DNA of 7,603 nucleotides from JBFHNV01 sp965365655 (GTDB taxonomy: Bacteria; Pseudomonadota; Gammaproteobacteria; HK1): contig CBDUCN010000263.1 in assembly GCA_965365655.1 (NCBI GenBank), positions 1-7,603 of the forward strand, written 5' to 3'. Both the position numbers and the translations under genes were made by a program. Shown piece by piece: positions 1-5,897 of this stretch (its first letter is position 1; each line of letters starts with the position of its first letter). The notes beneath the pieces are model-generated. The model did not search any database, had not been told where the DNA came from, and was given only the letters and a program-made list of their open reading frames with translations.

Positions 1-2015
1 CAGACCCGTGATGACGGTGGTCGGCGGGCAGATCGTGTACGAGCGCGAGTAGCGGCTGCTTCTGCAACGCTGCCCACGGCAGCGGCGACGGAGAGCCGGG
101 AGCCGCGCCGGCGGCGCGCCCGCCACCCGACCGCCCCCAGCGCGAGAGCCAGAAGGGCCGACGTGGCCGGCTCCGGGACGCCGGGCGGACCGGTCTGGAA
201 GTCGTTGCGCACCACCTCCAGCATGAGGTCGTTGCTGCCGACGATCTGGGCGAACTCGACGCCGGCGAGGTTCACGGCCAGAGACGCGAACGGGCCGCTG
301 ACGCCGCCGGCCGCCGCGAGCACCGTGAACGTGTCACCGACGGCCAGCGTCGTCGCGGTGAACAGCGGGTCGAGAACGACGTCGAGCAGGCCGTCGAGCA
401 GTGCCGACCCGGTCACGTCGAGGAAGTCGAACTGGATCCCCGGCACGAAGCCGCCGATCTCCACCTCGAGCACGCTCAGCGCGTCCTGGCCGTAGTCGCC
501 GACGATCGAGAGCTGGCCGGCGCCGTTGTCGCCGGCGCCCACGGTGCCGCCCGTGATGTTGAACACGTCGCCGGCGACCTGTCCGTTGCCGGCCAGCCGC
601 CCGCCTCGAACGTCCACCCGCGTGGAGGCGTCGAGCACGCCGTTCACGGTGGTGATCCCGGCGCTCTGGTCGTAGACGCCGATCGCGCCCAGCACGTCCA
701 GGCGGCTGCCGGCGGCGACGTTCACGGTGCCGGAGGTCGTGAAGGACGTGCCGCCGCCGTCCTGGATGACGAGGCCGCCCGGACCGGCCGCGGTCAGCAC
801 GCCGGCGTTGGTGAAGCCGGGTCCGCCGGGATCGATGCGCAGCGCCTGCACGCCCTCGGCGACGATGCTGCCCTGGTTGAGCATGCCGCCGGTGTTCGCG
901 AGCAGGCTGCCCGCGCCGCGCAGCGTGTGACCCGCCGCGTGCGTCAGCGTGCCGCCGTTGCCCAGGATGCGGTTGCCCGAGCTGTCGCTCAGCACCATCT
1001 CGCCGCTGCCGCCGAGGGTGATGTTGCCGAGGAACGTGACGTCGGTGGTCCCTCCGGCGCTGTTCACGCTCCACGTCGCGTTGTTGGTCAGGCCGCTCAC
1101 GACGGCCGCGTCGGCGCCGTTGCCCTGCACCACCTGCGCGGTGCTGGTCACGCCGTCCAGGACCAGGCTGGTGCCGGCGCCCAGGATGTTGACCTGGCCG
1201 GTGCCGGCGCTGTGCAGCGTGCCGCCGACGAGGGTGACGTTCGGGTTGAGGTCCAGCTTCGAGCCGGTCAGCACGTCGATGGTCTGGCCGGTGTTGACGA
1301 AGGTCCCGGAGGCGAAGTCGAGGCCGCCCGGGCCGGCCGCGGTCAGCACGCCGGCGTTGGTGAAGCCGGGCGCGCCGGGGTCGATGCGCAGCTCCTGCAC
1401 GCCCTCGGCGACGATGGTGCCCTGGTTGAGCATGCCGCCGGTGTTCACGAGCAGGCTGCCCGCGCCGCGCAGCGTGTGACCCGCCGCGTGCGTCAGCGTG
1501 CCGCCGTTGCCCAGGATGCGGTTGCCCGAGCTGTCGCTCATGGTCAGCGTGCCGATGCCGGTCAGCACGCCCGTGCCCGGGAAGCGCAGGTCCGTGCTCC
1601 CGCCCGCCGAGTTCAGGAAGATGTTGCCGTCGTTGGTGACGGTGCCGGCGGCGGGGTTGGCCGCCGTGCCGGCGAGGGTGAGATCCCGGCCGTTCTGGAA
1701 GGTCAGCGTGTCGTCGCCGCCGATGGTCAGGGAGTCGATCGTGCGCACCGCGTTGAGCAGCACGCTGAACGCGCCGCCGGCGTCGATGCGGGCATTGAAG
1801 GTGTTCGTGACGTCGTTGTCGGGCTCGACGTCCGCGCTCCAGTTGAGCGGGTCGTTCCAGCTGATCGCGTCACCGCCGGCGTCGAAGTCGGAGTCGACGA
1901 TCGCGGCGCGCGTCACCGCTGGTGCGGCTAGCGTGATCGCGAGCACGATCGCGCACCTCTGTGCGCGGCGCCGGACGCCGACAGTGCCCGACACGAAGAC
2001 GGGTTGACCGTTCAT
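1..2015 (-). CDS. Secreted repeat-containing PEP-CTERM protein (3' end outside window)
   Basis: ATG at 2015; the frame is open for 671 codons to the left edge. Residues 15-37 (RRR, then a hydrophobic run ending in TRA) look like a Sec signal peptide with cleavage near residue 37. The body is rich in G, T, N, V and A in short strand-like units typical of right-handed beta-helix or autotransporter-associated repeat proteins. A unit of about 75 residues around SDSSGNRILGNGGTLTHAAG occurs twice (about 159-233 and 342-416). A PEP-CTERM signal follows: VPEPAT at 613-618, a hydrophobic stretch and the basic cluster RARRRG. Such signals are known to be processed by exosortase during export to the surface or matrix. 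The frame then runs at least 45 more residues with no stop, which is unusual. It lies 77 bp downstream of the lectin gene on the same strand, so the two may be co-transcribed. Function is probably structural or adhesive; this is inferred from composition. Confidence 0.85.
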   Translation of the reverse strand, partial: MNGQPVFVSGTVGVRRRAQRCAIVLAITLAAPAVTRAAIVDSDFDAGGDAISWNDPLNWSADVEPDNDVTNTFNARIDAGGAFSVLLNAVRTIDSLTIGGDDTLTFQNGRDLTLAGTAANPAAGTVTNDGNIFLNSAGGSTDLRFPGTGVLTGIGTLTMSDSSGNRILGNGGTLTHAAGHTLRGAGSLLVNTGGMLNQGTIVAEGVQELRIDPGAPGFTNAGVLTAAGPGGLDFASGTFVNTGQTIDVLTGSKLDLNPNVTLVGGTLHSAGTGQVNILGAGTSLVLDGVTSTAQVVQGNGADAAVVSGLTNNATWSVNSAGGTTDVTFLGNITLGGSGEMVLSDSSGNRILGNGGTLTHAAGHTLRGAGSLLANTGGMLNQGSIVAEGVQALRIDPGGPGFTNAGVLTAAGPGGLVIQDGGGTSFTTSGTVNVAAGSRLDVLGAIGVYDQSAGITTVNGVLDASTRVDVRGGRLAGNGQVAGDVFNITGGTVGAGDNGAGQLSIVGDYGQDALSVLEVEIGGFVPGIQFDFLDVTGSALLDGLLDVVLDPLFTATTLAVGDTFTVLAAAGGVSGPFASLAVNLAGVEFAQIVGSNDLMLEVVRNDFQTGPPGVPEPATSALLALALGAVGWRARRRRGSRLSVAAAVGSVAEAAATRARTRSARRPPSSRV
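2..52 (+). CDS. Amidohydrolase-family protein, C-terminal end only (partial)
   Basis: Only the last 16 codons and a TAG stop (50-52) are inside the window. They read RPVMTVVGGQIVYERE. The pattern [VL]xxTVVGGxxVYE is the usual C-terminus of metal-dependent amidohydrolases of the YtcJ/amidohydrolase-3 type, where the last strands close the small composite beta domain beside the TIM barrel. The catalytic metal ligands lie outside the window, so neither substrate nor activity can be judged. The frame uses GC-rich codons like the other genes here. The gene converges on the PEP-CTERM repeat protein on the opposite strand, whose open frame runs antisense through this end. The family call rests on one short motif and is moderate. 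Confidence 0.65.
   Translation, partial: RPVMTVVGGQIVYERE
68..84 (+). terminator. Short GC hairpin after the amidohydrolase stop
   Basis: CGCTGCC (68-74) and GGCAGCG (78-84) form a perfect 7-bp stem with a 3-base loop, 15 bases after the TAG stop. No T-run follows, so it would be a weak or factor-assisted terminator or a 3'-end stabiliser. It also lies inside the open frame of the opposite-strand gene. Confidence 0.35.
770..991 (-). repeat. 222-bp intragenic direct repeat, copy nearer the C-terminus
   Basis: Aligned base by base without gaps to 1319-1540, this segment differs at 7 of 222 positions. The last 93 bases (899-991) are identical. It encodes residues about 342-416 of the PEP-CTERM repeat protein. 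Copy-to-copy offset is 549 bp, exactly 183 codons, so the reading frame is kept. Confidence 0.95.
1319..1540 (-). repeat. 222-bp intragenic direct repeat, copy nearer the N-terminus
   Basis: This is the partner of 770-991 and encodes residues about 159-233. Five of the seven differences fall in four codons and change amino acids (Ala/Val, Ser/Thr, Ala/Glu, Gly/Ala); two are silent. Upstream of each copy the protein sequences remain alignable (VNSAGGTTD versus LNSAGGSTD) but the DNA is clearly more diverged. The real repeating unit is therefore longer and older than the near-identical core. Confidence 0.95.
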
Positions 2016-2025
2016 CCTCCTCTTC
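2016..2025 (-). promoter_or_regulatory. Unusually close Shine-Dalgarno of the repeat-protein gene
   Basis: Read on the minus strand, GAAGAGGAGG abuts the ATG at 2015. A perfect AGGAGG has zero spacing. The alternative GAGG register has 3 bases, still tighter than the usual 5-9. No better start is nearby: the next candidate, a GTG at codon 8, is too far from this site. The ATG is kept. Confidence 0.6.
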
Positions 2026-2079
2026 GGGGCGGGACTGCGTAGGGCCGTCCGCGCGCAGGCGCCCGATGCAATCCGCGCC

Positions 2080-2095
2080 GGCGAATGACGTGTCA
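2080..2095 (-). promoter_or_regulatory. Weak sigma-54-like element before the repeat-protein gene
   Basis: Minus strand reads TGACACG-TCAT-TCGCC, matching 9 of 12 defined positions of TGGCACG-N4-TTGCA with correct spacing. The nearly invariant -24 GG is GA, which argues against function. It overlaps the lectin stop codon and would start transcription near 2069, about 55 bases before the ATG. It is recorded because the neighbouring PEP-CTERM gene has a better element. Confidence 0.2.
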
Positions 2096-2992
2096 AAGCC
2101 ATCCAGCCGGCCATGGCGCCGGGCGGTCAGCCACGCCACCCGTGCGGGCGAGGCGCCGGCCGCGCCGCGCCCACCGCCCGGCCGCGAGCAGCGCCATCGC
2201 GGCGAGGGCCAGCGCGGGGGGCTCGGGGACGGTCCCGATCGGGTCGAAGGTGTCACGGTACTCCCACGACAGGATGTCGTGGTTTCCGAAGTCCGCGCCG
2301 GTGCCGGACGTGAAGCCGATGAACGCGTCGTTCTGGCCCAGCAGCGCAGGGATGTCGAGCGCGCGCGTGAGCAGCGGCGCCGCGGCGCGCACGCCGGTCT
2401 GGTTGGCGCGCACCTCCAGCGTCGCTCCGTCGTAGTCCACCCACGCGAACCAGATGTTGCCGTCGTCGAAGTTCGGGGACACGTTGAGCGTGTTCGGCGA
2501 GCCGGGACCGTGGTTGACGTTGCCGTTGGTGTCGATGCCGAGGTGGTTCGAGCTGGGATCGTTGTTGCCCGCGTTGCACCAGGTGTCGAACTCGACGCCG
2601 ACGCTGCTGCCGATGCCGGAGTAGCCGATGCCCTGTCCGGCGCCCCCGATGCTGGAGCTGACGGACTGCGCGACGAACACGAGGCCGTCGGCCCCGGGCT
2701 CGGTGTTGCAGTCGAAGATCGTCCCGCCGGGGTCGGTGATGCGGAAGCGGAAGAAGGTGCTGAAGTCGGCCGCGTTCACGGTCGTGCTGCTGAACGCGCT
2801 GCCCGACTGGCTGAGGAGCGCGGGCGTCAGGCGCAGCACGGTGCCGTCGCCGGTCACCGTGGTGGTCGCCGAGCCGTTGAGCGTCAGCCCGCTCGTGTCG
2901 GAGAAGTCGTTGAAAGTCACCACGACCGCCTGGGCGCTGCCCGCGGCGGCCGCCAGGAAGATCAGGACGCCCAGATGTGTCACGACGCGCAT
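2093..2992 (-). CDS. L-type (legume-like) lectin domain protein with PEP-CTERM signal
   Basis: This is a 299-residue secreted protein. Residues 1-22 form a signal peptide ending in AQA. Residues about 23-250 show the L-type lectin beta-sandwich signatures in order: ADGLVFVAQ (101-109), VGVEFDTW (131-138), NNDPSSNHLGID (143-154), WVDYDGATLEV (184-194), AFIGFTSGTG (223-232) and HDILSWEY (238-245). In this fold the ADG Asp, the EFDTW acids and the following Asn, Asp and His build the Ca/Mn and sugar site; all are present. The C-terminus has VPEPPA (255-260), a hydrophobic segment and RWARRGRR, a PEP-CTERM exosortase signal. A 19-residue tail follows the basic cluster, longer than usual. The start is fixed by GGGAGG 9 bases upstream and by the signal peptide; the open frame continuing to 3235 has no such support. 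A role in binding exopolysaccharide or cell-surface glycans is inferred from the fold; the ligand is unknown. Confidence 0.93.
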   Translation of the reverse strand: MRVVTHLGVLIFLAAAAGSAQAVVVTFNDFSDTSGLTLNGSATTTVTGDGTVLRLTPALLSQSGSAFSSTTVNAADFSTFFRFRITDPGGTIFDCNTEPGADGLVFVAQSVSSSIGGAGQGIGYSGIGSSVGVEFDTWCNAGNNDPSSNHLGIDTNGNVNHGPGSPNTLNVSPNFDDGNIWFAWVDYDGATLEVRANQTGVRAAAPLLTRALDIPALLGQNDAFIGFTSGTGADFGNHDILSWEYRDTFDPIGTVPEPPALALAAMALLAAGRWARRGRRLARTGGVADRPAPWPAGWL

Positions 2993-3001
2993 GGATTGTC
3001 G

Positions 3002-3007
3002 CCTCCC
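3002..3007 (-). promoter_or_regulatory. Shine-Dalgarno deciding the lectin start
   Basis: Minus strand reads GGGAGG followed by 9 bases and then the ATG at 2992. It supports this start over the in-frame upstream ATG at 3235. Confidence 0.75.
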
Positions 3008-3040
3008 GCGGATTCGATCGATGACCAGCGTCTGTCCTGA

Positions 3041-3056
3041 TGCAGGTTGCGGACCA
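3041..3056 (-). promoter_or_regulatory. Candidate sigma-54 (-24/-12) promoter of the lectin gene
   Basis: Minus strand reads TGGTCCG-CAAC-CTGCA. Against TGGCACG-N4-TTGCA it matches 9 of 12 defined positions. The essential GG (-24) and GC (-12) are present with the correct 10-base gap. The implied transcription start is near 3031, giving a leader of about 38 bases that contains the Shine-Dalgarno site. RpoN control of PEP-CTERM genes is known in some floc-forming proteobacteria, which raises plausibility. GG-N10-GC alone is common in GC-rich DNA, so confidence is moderate. Confidence 0.5.
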
Positions 3057-3093
3057 GATCGGCGCGGGGGCCGTGCGCATAGCGTGCGCGGCC

Positions 3094-3148
3094 CAGTTCG
3101 CAAGGGGGTCGAACTGATCGAGATCAGCGCGGAGGCCGATAGATCGGC
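3094..3148. promoter_or_regulatory. Cluster of three perfect dyads, candidate activator-binding sites
   Basis: Within 55 bp are CAGTTCG-N9-CGAACTG (3094-3116), CTGATC-GA-GATCAG (3114-3127) and GCCGAT-AG-ATCGGC (3135-3148), all without mismatch. The last two share a 6-2-6 design and their centres are 21 bp apart, about two helical turns. Relative to the implied start at 3031 the centres lie near -74, -90 and -111, where sigma-54 enhancer-binding activators usually bind. A binding role is inferred. Confidence 0.45.
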
Positions 3149-3184
3149 ACTCCGGGACATCGTGGGACGTGTGCGATCAGCGTT

Positions 3185-3198
3185 CCGCCGCGCGGCGG
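3185..3198. repeat. 14-bp perfect palindrome, GC only
   Basis: CCGCCGCGCGGCGG is its own reverse complement. It contains only G and C in GC-rich DNA, so chance is a fair explanation. It lies about 160 bp upstream of the implied lectin transcription start. Confidence 0.4.
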
Positions 3199-3220
3199 CG
3201 GGCCCGTCGGCGGAGTGTGT

Positions 3221-3265
3221 AAAGAATTCCGACACCGCCTTCCGGCGTATCCGGGCGGGTGTCGG
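3221..3265 (-). terminator. Candidate intrinsic terminator of the diguanylate cyclase gene
   Basis: Arms CCGACACC (3229-3236) and GGTGTCGG (3258-3265) pair perfectly over 8 bp. Three more pairs (3237-3239 with 3254-3256) form past a single bulged base. Transcribed from the minus strand, the hairpin is followed by AATTCTTT (3228-3221), a short U-rich tract in otherwise very GC-rich DNA. It lies about 175 bases after the cyclase stop and upstream of the lectin promoter elements. It would separate the two transcription units. Confidence 0.5.
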
Positions 3266-3275
3266 TGCCGCGGCT

Positions 3276-3291
3276 GGCTCGAGCTCGAGCC
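3276..3291. repeat. 16-bp uninterrupted perfect palindrome
   Basis: GGCTCGAGCTCGAGCC reads the same on both strands with no spacer. It sits just beyond the candidate terminator, in the 3' region of the cyclase transcript. It could be an operator or add structure to the terminator; nothing in the sequence decides. Confidence 0.5.
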
Positions 3292-3335
3292 TGATGGCCG
3301 GGGCTCGCGGCGCGAAACAGCTGCTCGGCCCTCAG

Positions 3336-3414
3336 GCAGCGCAGCGCGGGCACGGCGTTCCGACCTGCGTGCCACGCGTCCGCGAACGAGCGGCCGGCGC
3401 AGCGCAGCGCGGGC
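3336..3414. repeat. Short direct repeats in the cyclase 3' region
   Basis: GCAGCGCAGCGCGGGC occurs at 3336-3351 and again exactly at 3399-3414. Between them GGCACG (3349-3354) and CGTGCC (3368-3373) can form a 6-bp stem. No function is recognised. Confidence 0.5.
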
Positions 3415-3440
3415 TCCGGCGCAGCGGTCGGTGCGCCCGG

Positions 3441-5474
3441 TTACGCCGCTGCGACGATGGAGGCCAGCTCGACCCGGTCGCGGCCCGTCTGCTTCGCCCG
3501 GTAGAGCGCCTTGTCGGCCTGGCTGATCAGCTGTTCCTGCGTCTCGCCGTGCAGGGGGTAGGTCGCGACGCCGGCCGACATCGTGACGCGCAGCACGGCC
3601 TTCTCGGCTTCCAGACGCTTCGAGCGAACCGAGCGGCAGACCTCCTCCGCACGCTCCCGCGCGATGTCGAGGTCGGCTCCGGGCAGGACGATGACGAATT
3701 CCTCGCCGCCGAACCGGTACACGATGTCCTCCTCGCGTACGGACTCGGTGAGATGGCGGGCGAGCATCACGAGCACCTGGTCGCCGACGTCGTGGCCGTG
3801 GTCGTCGTTGATCGACTTGAAGTTGTCCAGGTCGACCATGATCACCGAAACCGACGAATTGCTACGCCTCGCGCGGCGCATCTCCCGGCGCAGGCCCTCG
3901 TCCATGAGGCGGCGATTGTAGAGCTTGGTCAGGGGATCGCGGATGGAGTCCTCGTGCAGCCGGCTCCGCAGCTCGATGCCTGAGAGCGTCGGGCCCAGGC
4001 GGTCCGCTATGCCGGTCAGCAGCGACCGGGTGTGCTCGGAACTCGCAACCGCGTGCGCGTCCGGCGAGTTGTCGGGGACGTGCAGCGTGAGCAGTCCTAT
4101 GGGCCCGTTCTGGGTCATCACCGGGATGCAGAAATGGTTGCGGCCCTCCAGCCCGTCGTAATGTCGACACCGCAGTGCCGCGCGCGCGCCGATGGTCTCG
4201 TGCACGACACCTCGCCGCATCGCCCAGCAGTCGTTCTTCTGGATCGGGGCCGACAGCGCGGCCCTCTCGTCCCCCCAGCTGATCACGCACTCCGCGTTAC
4301 CGCCGTCGCCCAGCATGTGGAGGGCCCCGCTCTCGTCCGCGAAGAGCACGTGAATGTGCGCGCGCAGCACCTCGTACGCTTCTTCCTTGCTGACGCAGGC
4401 CTGCAGGTAGCTGCCGAGGCCGCTGAGCGTGGCGTTCTCCTCGTTCAGGCGGTTCAGCTCCTCGATCCGGTCTTCGAGCTCCCTGGTCAGGCGATTTCGC
4501 TGCGCTTCGTTCGCCTTTCGCTCCGAAATGTCCCTGAGCATCCCAACGAACAGCTGCCTGCCTTCCAGCTTGAGATCGTTGACGGTGAGCTCGATGGGAA
4601 ACTCGCTGCCATCCTTGCGGCATGCGACGAGCTCACGCCCGACCCCGATGATTCGCCCGCGGCCCGACTGCATGTAGGACCGGATATAGCCATCGTGTCG
4701 ATCCGAATGCCCGGCCGGCATCAGCTCGCTGACGTTCATGCTGACGAGCTCGTTCGTTCCATAACCGAAGATCCGGCTCGCGGCTCGATTGCACGACTCG
4801 ATCCGCCCGTTCATGTCGATGGTGATGATCGCGTCGATCGCGTTGTCGAGGATGGCCCGCCCCCGCGCCTCGCTCTCTCGCAGGGACTTCTCGACGGCGG
4901 CCTGCCTGTCGTGGATGCGGACCGACAGGATGATGTTGGTGCAGGTGGTCAGGAACGGCCTGAGCGTTTCGATCAAGCCCTCGTCGTAGCCCCGCGGGCA
5001 GTTCGCGATGCCCACCATGCCGATCAGCCGATCGCGGTGGAAGAAGGGTAGGCCGAGAAACGCATTCAGCGGCGGGTGCCCTTTGGGTATGCCGCCCGCT
5101 CGGCGGTCGCTGGCGGGGGAATTCGCGATCACCGGCGCGCCGTTCATGATCACGTTTCCGAACAGCGTGTTCATGTTGCGGAATTCGAGGCCTTTCTCGA
5201 CGTTCTCGTCGTAGAAGCGCTGGGTGTCCTCGTTCCAGGCGATGTTCGTGATCGCGTGGGTCTTCAGGAACGGAGTGCCGTCGTCCTCGTAGAAGACCTC
5301 GCCGATGAAGCCGTATTCGCTTTCCGTCAGGTTGAGCAGGGCGTCCAGCATCCCGTCGAAGACGGTCCGCGAATCCCTGTTCAGCACGAACTGCGACTGC
5401 GCGCGGGTGATCGCAGACAGCAGCATCGACTCGGTGGTCGGTGCCGGCGGCTCGTGCAGGGCAGTCTCTTTCAT
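3441..5474 (-). CDS. Diguanylate cyclase with GAF-PAS-GAF sensor modules
   Basis: This 677-residue, apparently soluble protein should make cyclic di-GMP from two GTP. GAF 1 spans about 20-185 (YGFIGEV at 54-60; GHPPLNAFLGLPFF at 132-145). PAS with its PAC strand spans about 200-318 (AIITIDMNGRIESCNRAASRIFGY). A charged helical, probably coiled-coil linker spans 320-350. GAF 2 spans about 352-500 (CWAMRRG at 416-422). GGDEF spans about 510-672, with RDPLTKLYNRR (512-522), VDLDNFKSINDDHGHDVGD (547-565) and the intact active-site loop GGEEF (589-593). R580 and D583 form an RxxD inhibitory site at the standard five-residue distance, implying product feedback. The start is ATG 5474, preceded by GAAGAG at 9 bases; GAF 1 begins soon after. 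An open frame continues far upstream but is antisense shadow. No membrane helix or EAL domain is present. Signals sensed are unknown. A link to the neighbouring matrix genes is only suggested by proximity. Confidence 0.95.
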   Translation of the reverse strand: MKETALHEPPAPTTESMLLSAITRAQSQFVLNRDSRTVFDGMLDALLNLTESEYGFIGEVFYEDDGTPFLKTHAITNIAWNEDTQRFYDENVEKGLEFRNMNTLFGNVIMNGAPVIANSPASDRRAGGIPKGHPPLNAFLGLPFFHRDRLIGMVGIANCPRGYDEGLIETLRPFLTTCTNIILSVRIHDRQAAVEKSLRESEARGRAILDNAIDAIITIDMNGRIESCNRAASRIFGYGTNELVSMNVSELMPAGHSDRHDGYIRSYMQSGRGRIIGVGRELVACRKDGSEFPIELTVNDLKLEGRQLFVGMLRDISERKANEAQRNRLTRELEDRIEELNRLNEENATLSGLGSYLQACVSKEEAYEVLRAHIHVLFADESGALHMLGDGGNAECVISWGDERAALSAPIQKNDCWAMRRGVVHETIGARAALRCRHYDGLEGRNHFCIPVMTQNGPIGLLTLHVPDNSPDAHAVASSEHTRSLLTGIADRLGPTLSGIELRSRLHEDSIRDPLTKLYNRRLMDEGLRREMRRARRSNSSVSVIMVDLDNFKSINDDHGHDVGDQVLVMLARHLTESVREEDIVYRFGGEEFVIVLPGADLDIARERAEEVCRSVRSKRLEAEKAVLRVTMSAGVATYPLHGETQEQLISQADKALYRAKQTGRDRVELASIVAAA

Positions 5475-5897
5475 CTTGCAGCGCTCTTCGGGTCCTGGTT
5501 CACCGTGCCGCCGGCCTGCGTCGGCGCGAGAGGCCGCACGCTGCGGCCGGAGCGCACGACGCGGGCGCGTCCGCCGAAGGAGGGTCCATCGCCGGGTATT
5601 TCGGCAGCCTGGCCGAAAGCTTGAAGCGGCGACGCCGACGTACCCTCGCGCTGCGTGAACCAGGGTCACGGCCGGGGGGACTTGCCGGCGCGCAGGTGCG
5701 CGGGCTGCGGCCCCCCGGCCTGGCAGCCTTTCGCCGGCCCGGCCGGCCCGGGGCTGGGGCAGGGCGCCTCCGCCGGCCCGCGCGGCGCGCGTCGCAGCGG
5801 GTGCACGGTCCCGGGCCGGTGCGACGCGGGGGGCCCGCCGGAGGGCGCCGATGCGGGTAACCTCCCGGCCCCTCAGAACCGACGGAACCGCTGACGC
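5475..5897. other. Divergent intergenic region between cyclase and ompA-like genes
   Basis: These 423 extremely GC-rich bases must hold the promoters of both divergent genes, but no convincing -35/-10 pair is visible. Three perfect dyads stand out: GGCCGCA-N3-TGCGGCC (5532-5548, in the cyclase leader side), TTTCGGC-N6-GCCGAAA (5599-5618, operator-sized) and CGCGTCGCA-N23-TGCGACGCG (5788-5828, ending 69 bases before the OmpA start). Open frames here have low-complexity G/P/R/A composition and look non-coding. Confidence 0.6.

Larger units (their letters stand above)
2993..3440. other. Intergenic region between cyclase and lectin genes
   Basis: I see no credible gene in these 448 bases: the open frames have arginine- and proline-rich shadow composition and no ribosome site. 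From right to left (the direction of both flanking genes) the stretch holds short direct repeats, a 16-bp palindrome, a terminator-like hairpin with a U-rich tail, a 14-bp palindrome, three clustered dyads, the sigma-54-like element and the lectin Shine-Dalgarno site. This order suits the end of one unit and the control region of the next. Confidence 0.7.

Noticed and set aside
334..1074. Minus-strand 246-codon open frame rich in Arg and His
   Set aside because: It overlaps the repeat-protein gene in another frame and shows only shadow composition.
770..1540. Possible transposon or CRISPR-like repeat
   Set aside because: The repeat is two copies, in frame, within one coding sequence, with no short repeat-spacer pattern, terminal inverted repeats or transposase.
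927..1931. 334-codon plus-strand open frame antisense to the PEP-CTERM repeat protein
   Set aside because: It mirrors the strongly biased codons of the minus-strand gene, shows repeated Ala/Val/Arg stretches only because the real gene is repeated, and has no recognisable domain.
2993..3235. N-terminal extension of the lectin to an upstream ATG at 3235
   Set aside because: It would bury the signal peptide 81 residues inside the protein and run through the promoter-like element and dyads. A good ribosome site supports 2992.
2628..3983. 451-codon plus-strand open frame crossing the lectin, the intergenic region and the cyclase
   Set aside because: It spans two convincing minus-strand genes and a gap. 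Its composition is typical of antisense frames in GC-rich DNA.
5655..5672. GG-N10-GC match upstream of the cyclase as a sigma-54 promoter
   Set aside because: Only the GG and GC cores and one or two other bases fit, which is expected often by chance at this GC content.
5655..5894. Small plus-strand open frame just before the OmpA-like gene
   Set aside because: It is Gly/Pro/Arg/Ala low complexity with no ribosome site and no signal or domain; it looks like GC-rich leader DNA.
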